From contig LLEY01000026.1 in the NCBI GenBank assembly GCA_001414485.1, forward strand, positions 124,001 to 188,000: a stretch of DNA of 64,000 nt, written 5' to 3'. Origin of the DNA: Calycina herbarum. Taxonomy: Eukaryota; Ascomycota; Leotiomycetes; Helotiales; Pezizellaceae. The position numbers and the translations under genes were made by a program. Positions 58,201 through 64,000 of this stretch are shown here, in pieces (positions within the stretch are counted from its first letter, which is position 1; each line of letters starts with the position of its first letter). The notes below the pieces were generated by a model that made no database searches, had not been told where the DNA came from, and worked only from the letters and a program-made list of their open reading frames with translations.

Positions 58201-60486
58201 TCGTTTCCGATGTCAATTACTTCCAGAAAATGAAATGGCAATACATGATTCTTGACGAGGCCCAAGCAATTAAGAGCTCTCAAAGTTCGAGATGGAAGAG
58301 TTTGCTCGGTTTCCACTGCCGAAATCGACTATTGCTTACCGGTACACCGATTCAGAACAACATGCAAGAACTGTGGGCACTACTGCATTTCATTATGCCT
58401 AGTTTGTTCGATTCGCATGACGAGTTTAGCGAATGGTTTTCCAAGGACATTGAAAGCCATACCCAGAGTAACACAAAGCTCAATGAAGACCAGCTTAAGA
58501 GATTGCACATGATCTTGAAGCCCTTCATGCTTCGTCGTGTCAAGAAGCATGTCCAGAAGGAACTTGGTGACAAGATAGAAATCGACTTGTTCTGCGACTT
58601 GACATACCGCCAGCGAGCTTACTATTCAAATCTTCGAAATCAAATCAGCATCATGGACTTGATTGAGAAGGCGACTATTGGCGATGATAATGATTCGGGA
58701 ACTCTCATGAACTTGGTTATGCAATTCCGAAAAGTTTGCAATCACCCAGACTTGTTTGAGCGTGCCGAAACGACTTCGCCTTTCTCTTTTGGGCACTTTG
58801 CTGAGACTGCATCCTTCATGCGCGAAGGTCCAAATATCAATGTTGCCTACTCTACTAGAAATTCTATCGAGTATGAGCTTCCGAGATTGATTTGGAGACA
58901 AAGTGGCCGACTTCATTTGCCTGGGCAGGATAACCAGAAACCCGGTATCAAGGGCAAGTTCTTGACGGATCTCATGAACATCTGGAAACCGGAAAATGTT
59001 CGTCAGAATATTTCTGAGAATAAGGCTTTCTCTTGGCTAAGATTTGCTGGTACCTCTATGACCGAGCTTGCATCTGCTGCACAGAATGATGTCTTCACCC
59101 GCGCAGTGGATTTGGCTCAGAAGCCCAAACGCCTTGGTGCCTTTAGTATCGTTTATGACGAGGAAGATAAGAATTACACTCCACCTCAAGCCATGCTACA
59201 AATTGTGGACAGACAAGACCGAAAACCCCTTGCTGAAGTTACGAATGAGGGCTATCTCAATAGTTTACTGAATATCGCCAAAAGTGCTTGGGCTGATTCC
59301 GGAATGAGTCGGCTTGAACAGTGTGGTCGACCTCGAGCTACTGCCCCTCCTATTGAGGTTGTTTGCTCGAGCCGTGGAACCAACATTGAGAGAGAGAATA
59401 TTCTGTTTAACGTCAGAATGCGGAGAGCACTCTATGGACCTTCACCCGTAGAGGAGAAGGCATTGATCACATCCAAGATTTCTCTAAACTTCTACCCACC
59501 ACAGAAGATGCTTCCAGTACCAAACTCAGAGAAACAACGTTTCACCAATATTCACGTTCCCTCCATGCGACGCTTTGTAACGGATGCTGGCAAGCTTGCT
59601 AAGCTTGATGAACTTCTCTTTAAGTTGAAAGAAGGTGGTCACCGAGTGCTGCTTTACTTCCAAATGACACGTATGATTGATCTCATGGAAGAGTACCTCA
59701 CTTACCGCAATTACAAATATCTTCGTCTCGATGGATCAACCAAGCTCGAGGACCGAAGAGATACAGTTCACGATTTCCAAACGAGACCTGAGATCTTTAT
59801 CTTCCTGCTCAGTACCCGTGCTGGTGGTCTGGGAATCAACTTGACCAGTGCCGATACAGTCATTTTCTACGACTCGGATTGGAATCCTACCATTGATTCG
59901 CAAGCCATGGACAGAGCTCATCGACTTGGTCAGACTAGACAGGTCACAGTGTATCGTATGATTACTCGTGGAACCATCGAAGAGCGGATCCGAAAACGAG
60001 CTCTGCAGAAGGAAGAGGTTCAGAAGGTTGTCATGACTGGTGGTAGTGGAGGTGGTGTCGATTTCAATACTCGAAGTAAGGAAAATCGGACGAAGGATAT
60101 TGCTATGTGGCTTGTTGATGATGAGGAGGCGGCGGAGATTGAGCGGAAGGAAGCTGAATTGGCGAGTCAGCAGGAAAAGGAGCCTGTTGTTAAGAAGGGG
60201 AAGGGGAAGAAGAAGAAAGCTGAGGTTGGGGGTGGGAGCTTGGAGGATCTTTATCATGAAGGTATGTTTTCTTGATATTGATTTTGTGGTGGAATTATGC
60301 TAACGGGTTTTAGGTGAGGGTCACTTTGATGATGGTAGTAATAGACCGAGTGGAGCGGCTACTCCTATTCCTGGAGACGAATCAGCTGTTGGTGGGAAGG
60401 GGAAGAAGGGCAAGAAGGTCGGCAAGAAGGCTAAGACTGCTAAGCAACGACTTGCGATGGCCGATGGAGATGTGGACATGGGTTAA
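55265..60486 (+). CDS. INO80: chromatin-remodelling ATPase INO80
   Basis: Exons 55265-55675, 55746-60261 and 60314-60486, giving 1699 aa. The start is the first ATG in frame ([19 protein letters not shown]). It is the motor of the nuclear INO80 complex, which slides nucleosomes and exchanges H2A.Z in transcription, replication and repair. A long disordered Pro/Ser N-terminus is followed by a coiled, basic region. The DBINO domain is at about 590-730 ([17 protein letters not shown] ... [16 protein letters not shown]), which distinguishes INO80 from Swr1 and other Snf2 proteins. The Snf2 ATPase has [13 protein letters not shown] (about 864), [26 protein letters not shown] and [15 protein letters not shown], then the INO80-type long insertion. 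Helicase lobe 2 spans about 1420-1560 ([35 protein letters not shown]). The basic tail is completed by exon 3 ([14 protein letters not shown]...). A possible additional in-frame 60-bp intron at 55980-56039 would give 1679 aa. Confidence 0.96.
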
Positions 60487-62802
60487 TCGGTCCCTTCCTA
60501 TGTGTAATATTGGGGGTCGGTATGGGATGGACGAAAAAGCAAATGATCTTTCTGATTTTTTTCTCAACAAAGAAAGGATTCGTGGGAATGGGAAACGATA
60601 GATCATCTAGGGAGCAACATTGGAACTGGAACCTTGTATTATATTATTTTCTTTCTTTCCCTTTCGCTGGTTGCATGGGGGAAAAATGGACAGAGAAAGA
60701 TGATGGATGGGGGGCGAGGGCTTGGTGTTATTATAGAGAGAGAAATTATGGGCAAGGATGGGAATGCCCTGTGTAATAACCCCATTTGGCGTTCTTGTTT
60801 TTTCCTTCTTTCTTCAAAGTTGGTTCTGCCTGACAGATGGCGAGGTGTGGTGGGGGGGGGGGGAGAATATATGAGTGTTTTGTGTAGTGTGTTCTTTTGT
60901 TGGTGTGCAGAGTGATGTCTTGTGTTTTCAAACTTGAAATTTTGGTTTTCCGATTCGAGAGATCCTAAGTATGTTGCTTATGCTTTTTCGGCTTCTACTT
61001 GGGGGAGGGTTTTTTTTTTTGGAAAGACAAAGGTTGATTCCATCTCCTGGTGATAGATACACTGCCCCTCATTCTGGAAAATTCTTAGTCCAGCACCTTT
61101 GAGGCGGCAAAATGGCCAGTTGAGCCTGTGTTTCTGGAGGACGCGGTGACGAGTAAAGTATGGAGAATACAGGGCACTACGCTATAATGTCCTGTAATGG
61201 TGCCCGGAAGCCGCAACCTGGCGCCAATGCTGTATTCCAGTGGACCTCTCTGTATATCAGCTCTCAGAGTCTCTCCTGTAGGGTAAACTCGCTTGCCCTT
61301 ATTGCTTCAGGGTAATGACGCCTTTTTACAGGGAGGTGGCGAATGAGAATTCTTCAGGGCAGTTTACAACGCCTTACAGCACAGCGCTATACTTTTGACT
61401 GCGTCCTCTGAATACAGGATACTTGGGACTCTAGACTCTTGCTTCTCTTGCTTCTCTTGCTTCTCTTGCTTCTATCACTTGGCTTGCTATACTTAAAAGC
61501 CACTCGACAATCTTGTTCTGATTTGTAAAGTAAGAGCTAGGTCTTCGATATTTCCACCAAACTTCCGATGCCTGTGTCTTGAGATAATTCGAAGATCTTT
61601 ATTGAAGGGAGGTTGGGTCTACTCCGATTACTGGGTTGAAGAGTTTGGCAGGATTTTAATACCCGCACCCTCTGATTGTCTAACTATTTTTGAGTTAGCT
61701 GTTTTTCGTGAAGTAAACTGTCGTTCTGTAGGTAAGCCACAAGTAAAACCACACACTCCGTAACTCCGTACACAACCACTCACGTGCCACCTACCCCTCT
61801 ATTCCCTCTTCTGGATTGAGTTGCATACTTTGTTGTTTAGACTATTTGAATGTAGTCATTCCAAGTATACATTATAGTAATTCCAATTGGACATACTTAA
61901 TACTTACTCCACAAGAGAGATGAACAAAGGAGTGAGTACTAACAAATATCTAATACTCAACATACACCTACTTTGAGCTATGGAAATGTATTTGCCAAGA
62001 ACACTCGTGAACCAAACTTTTTGATTCTCCCACAGCTTTTGGCAATATTCACAATTGCCCAAGCAGCACCAGTAGACGGAGATGATCTTTCTATCGAGCC
62101 AGGAGTGGAAAAAGTCGAGGATGGGAAGGTAAGGTAGTTAGTTAAGTCTGTGTCACACAAAGTATCAGAGTTCTAGTGGAGATGCCCATGACAAATCTTG
62201 ATTTTTCAAAACCGGAACAGTATTGCGGAGTGGTTTTTGTAGCATGGCGAGCCGAGTTCTGGAAGGAATGAAAACCTGGGAGCTAGGAATGTTTATATGC
62301 ATGCCAAGTGCGGCGGCGTTTTATGTTTGTTTTTCAGCTTTGCGCATTCGAGGGGGTTGACGGCGGTCCATGAGGTTAGGTTGTTGGTTTCTTGGGGCTG
62401 GTGCCATGTGGTTTGGAGGAAGAGTTTAATTTCCTCACAGTGTTGGGGTGCAGTAATGAAACGCATGGCACCCGTCATGCTTTTGAGATATCGCGGGAAA
62501 CGAGATGGGAAACCCCTAGTGAAGATTCGGGACGGAGAGATAGAATGGGTTGCTTACTTGTTTATGAGAACGGGGGTATGAGGGGAGAACTGGGGGAGTT
62601 TGCTTATGGTGTGGGTGTAGAGTTAATGTGGCCGCCGGATTATAGGAACGTTGGAGTTACACGTGTTTGAAGTTTCTGGTCTATTAGTGAGGAGGAGGTA
62701 TTTTGCTTCTGTGCTCTTCTGGAGTATATCTTTACGTTCTTTCTTTGTGCCTACTTTTGTTCGTTCTTTTGGGATTTACCTACGCTCTTTTTCTTGCTCG
62801 AT
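60487..62802. other. 2.3-kb intergenic stretch
   Basis: 3' flank of INO80, including a G-run near 60850-60862 and a T-run near 61010. A 9-bp TTGCTTCTC repeat occurs about four times at 61439-61478. A short plus-strand frame after a splice-acceptor-like TTCTCCCACAG (62028-62135; see findings) looks like a signal peptide. No complete gene is supported. Confidence 0.4.
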
Positions 62803-64000
62803 ATGTATTCTTTTACCAACGTTCGCTCTTTCGTGGCTATACTTTTGTTGTTTGAGTTTTGTTTTGCTGTCGAACGCGTTCCTGTTAGGCCTTCGCCTAT
62901 GAGCAGTATCGGAAAAAGAGACTTCAAAGTTTTCGAGTTAAAAAACACAAAGAGTTTCATTTGGGAACATCCAGGTAATTCCATCTCTCTCGTCCTTACA
63001 TAACGCCTAACTCGTTCTGATAAACAGTCGCGGAGCAATCGCAAACTTCACGGTCTTTGCTCCCGGTTCTCACGAAAACGTCCTGTCAATGGAACGCTTC
63101 GAAGGCATGATCAAAAACACAACCTGCACACCGACAAAAATAACTTTGGGATTCGAAGATAAAGAAGCGTTCGCTTATGCGAAGAAGGTGTGGGATTGGG
63201 TTAATGGAGCAGACAGCCATGTTTTTACTATGGTTGCGGGCGTTGGTGATTGTGGGGATAATAAAGCGTGGGTTCCTTATAGTGTTTCTGCTATCGCATA
63301 TGATGATGTTCATTTAGTTGCGAGTTTGAATGTCAAGACTTGCGCTTGGAAAAATATCGTCAACTCGTACAATTTTGAAGTCGGGAGTGCAAGTCCTTTT
63401 CCTAACTCGCCCTCAAAACGTGGGGATGAAGGGAAGGGGATAAGTCTTGAGCACGAATTTCCACTCTCTTTCAAGGTTGAACGAGAACCGATTATTGGAC
63501 AGCTGGAATGTGATGAGTGTAAGACGACGGGAATGTGGGGTATAGTTTCCACATCAGAATATCATCGGTATCCCCAATGGTGCGATTTTGAAAATCGACC
63601 CCGTCGGCGTGTCCGCGATAGCGAAGCTCAAAGTGACACTGGTAAGTCCAAATGCTCTGATCATTCTAGGCGATTCGGATGCCAGAAAATTCGCTTCTTT
63701 ACTCCCCTTGACAACTTTTCAATCTCTGACTTCCATGTCCTGGGAATAGGAATCCGAATTCAACACCGAAATCGAAATCGAACCTTTCGAAAAAGAAATT
63801 CTCTCTATCCCCTTGAACGGCTGGTCAATCAACAATCTCTTCAAAGTAGGACCCTTCCTGGATATCGTTGCGGGGATTGAATTTGTGGCTTTCAAGGGTT
63901 CCTTCTCCATCACTGGTGGTGCGACTGTTAGTCTTGATGATTCAGCATATCTTGAAGCTGATTTACTTGATTTTACGAAATTGCCAAAAGCAACGGGATG
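62803..64000 (+). CDS. secreted DUF7029/DUF7223-like protein, partial and probably frameshifted
   Basis: ATG at 62803 with a clear signal peptide (MYSFTNVRSFVAILLLFEFC). Exon 1 ends at 62974 (CCA G|GTAATT). The next exon probably starts at 63036 to keep frame (AIANFTVFAPGSHENVL), although the better-looking acceptor (AACAG at 63023-63027) would be out of frame. It then reads MERFEGMIKNTTC, AFAYAKKVWDWVNG and KAWVPYSVSAIAYDD, typical of fungal DUF7029, and then ECDECKTTGMW. Near 63540 the frame must shift by one base to read NGAILKIDPVGVSAIAKL. A 108-bp intron (63642-63749) then leads to ESEFNTEIEIEPFEKEIL and PLNGWSINNL, which resembles DUF7223; this frame is open to the end of the window. 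Such proteins are secreted or GPI-anchored and of unknown function. Confidence 0.6.

Noticed and set aside
1..64000. CRISPR array, rRNA operon or biosynthetic gene cluster
   Set aside because: No regularly spaced direct repeats with unique spacers, no rRNA-like sequence, and no co-located backbone enzyme (PKS, NRPS, terpene cyclase) was seen. The genome is eukaryotic.

Overview
The window reads as nuclear DNA of a filamentous ascomycete (Pezizomycotina), most likely a leotiomycete/Helotiales-type fungus. The reasons are genes split by short GT-AG introns (about 50-100 bp) with CTAAC/CTGAC-like branch points, clearly fungal proteins (WSC, INO80, Fkh, Arb1, G-gamma), and a transposon whose coding region carries the C-to-T / G-to-A stop codons typical of RIP. 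The species call is inference from gene style only.

Layout. 0-9 kb: 3' end of an unknown gene; a divergent pair of mitochondrial genes (PDX1 and a TMEM223/Mrx15-like membrane protein); a SelW/Rdx-family gene whose four exons are spread over 2.9 kb because one intron of about 1.8 kb holds a retroelement relic; and the two-exon G-protein gamma subunit. 9-12.3 kb: eIF3a. 16-18.3 kb: a secreted double-WSC protein with a 17-nt microexon. 19-20.7 kb: a five-exon epoxide hydrolase. 25.5-27.1 kb: a BAR-domain protein. 27.7-31.5 kb: a repeat-rich island with an inverted minisatellite, a frameshifted gene relic and a 2175-bp pogo/Fot-type element with perfect 43-bp inverted repeats around a mutated transposase. 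31.9-34.3 kb: an MFS (Vba/Fnx-like) transporter with a MITE-like element in an intron. 35.9-39.6 kb: a secreted intradiol dioxygenase and a class III aminotransferase. 39.6-45.5 kb: a gene-poor stretch. 45.5-47.6 kb: an FHA plus forkhead transcription factor. 49.3-49.9 kb: a four-helix membrane protein assembled from three exons. 51.8-53.8 kb: Arb1 (ABCF). 55.3-60.5 kb: INO80 ATPase. 62.8 kb to the end: a secreted DUF7029/DUF7223-like protein that runs off the window and appears frameshifted.

These are not an operon or a biosynthetic cluster. Most are independent housekeeping genes (mitochondrial metabolism, translation, ribosome biogenesis, chromatin, cell-cycle transcription, signalling) mixed with secreted/accessory genes and separated by intergenic DNA holding decayed mobile elements. 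The most notable structures are the retroelement-bearing Rdx intron, the dispersed MITE-like family, and the pogo element whose ends are intact although its transposase is destroyed. I found no convincing new multi-gene system. Exon boundaries were worked out by hand from splice signals and reading frame, and are not confirmed by transcripts.
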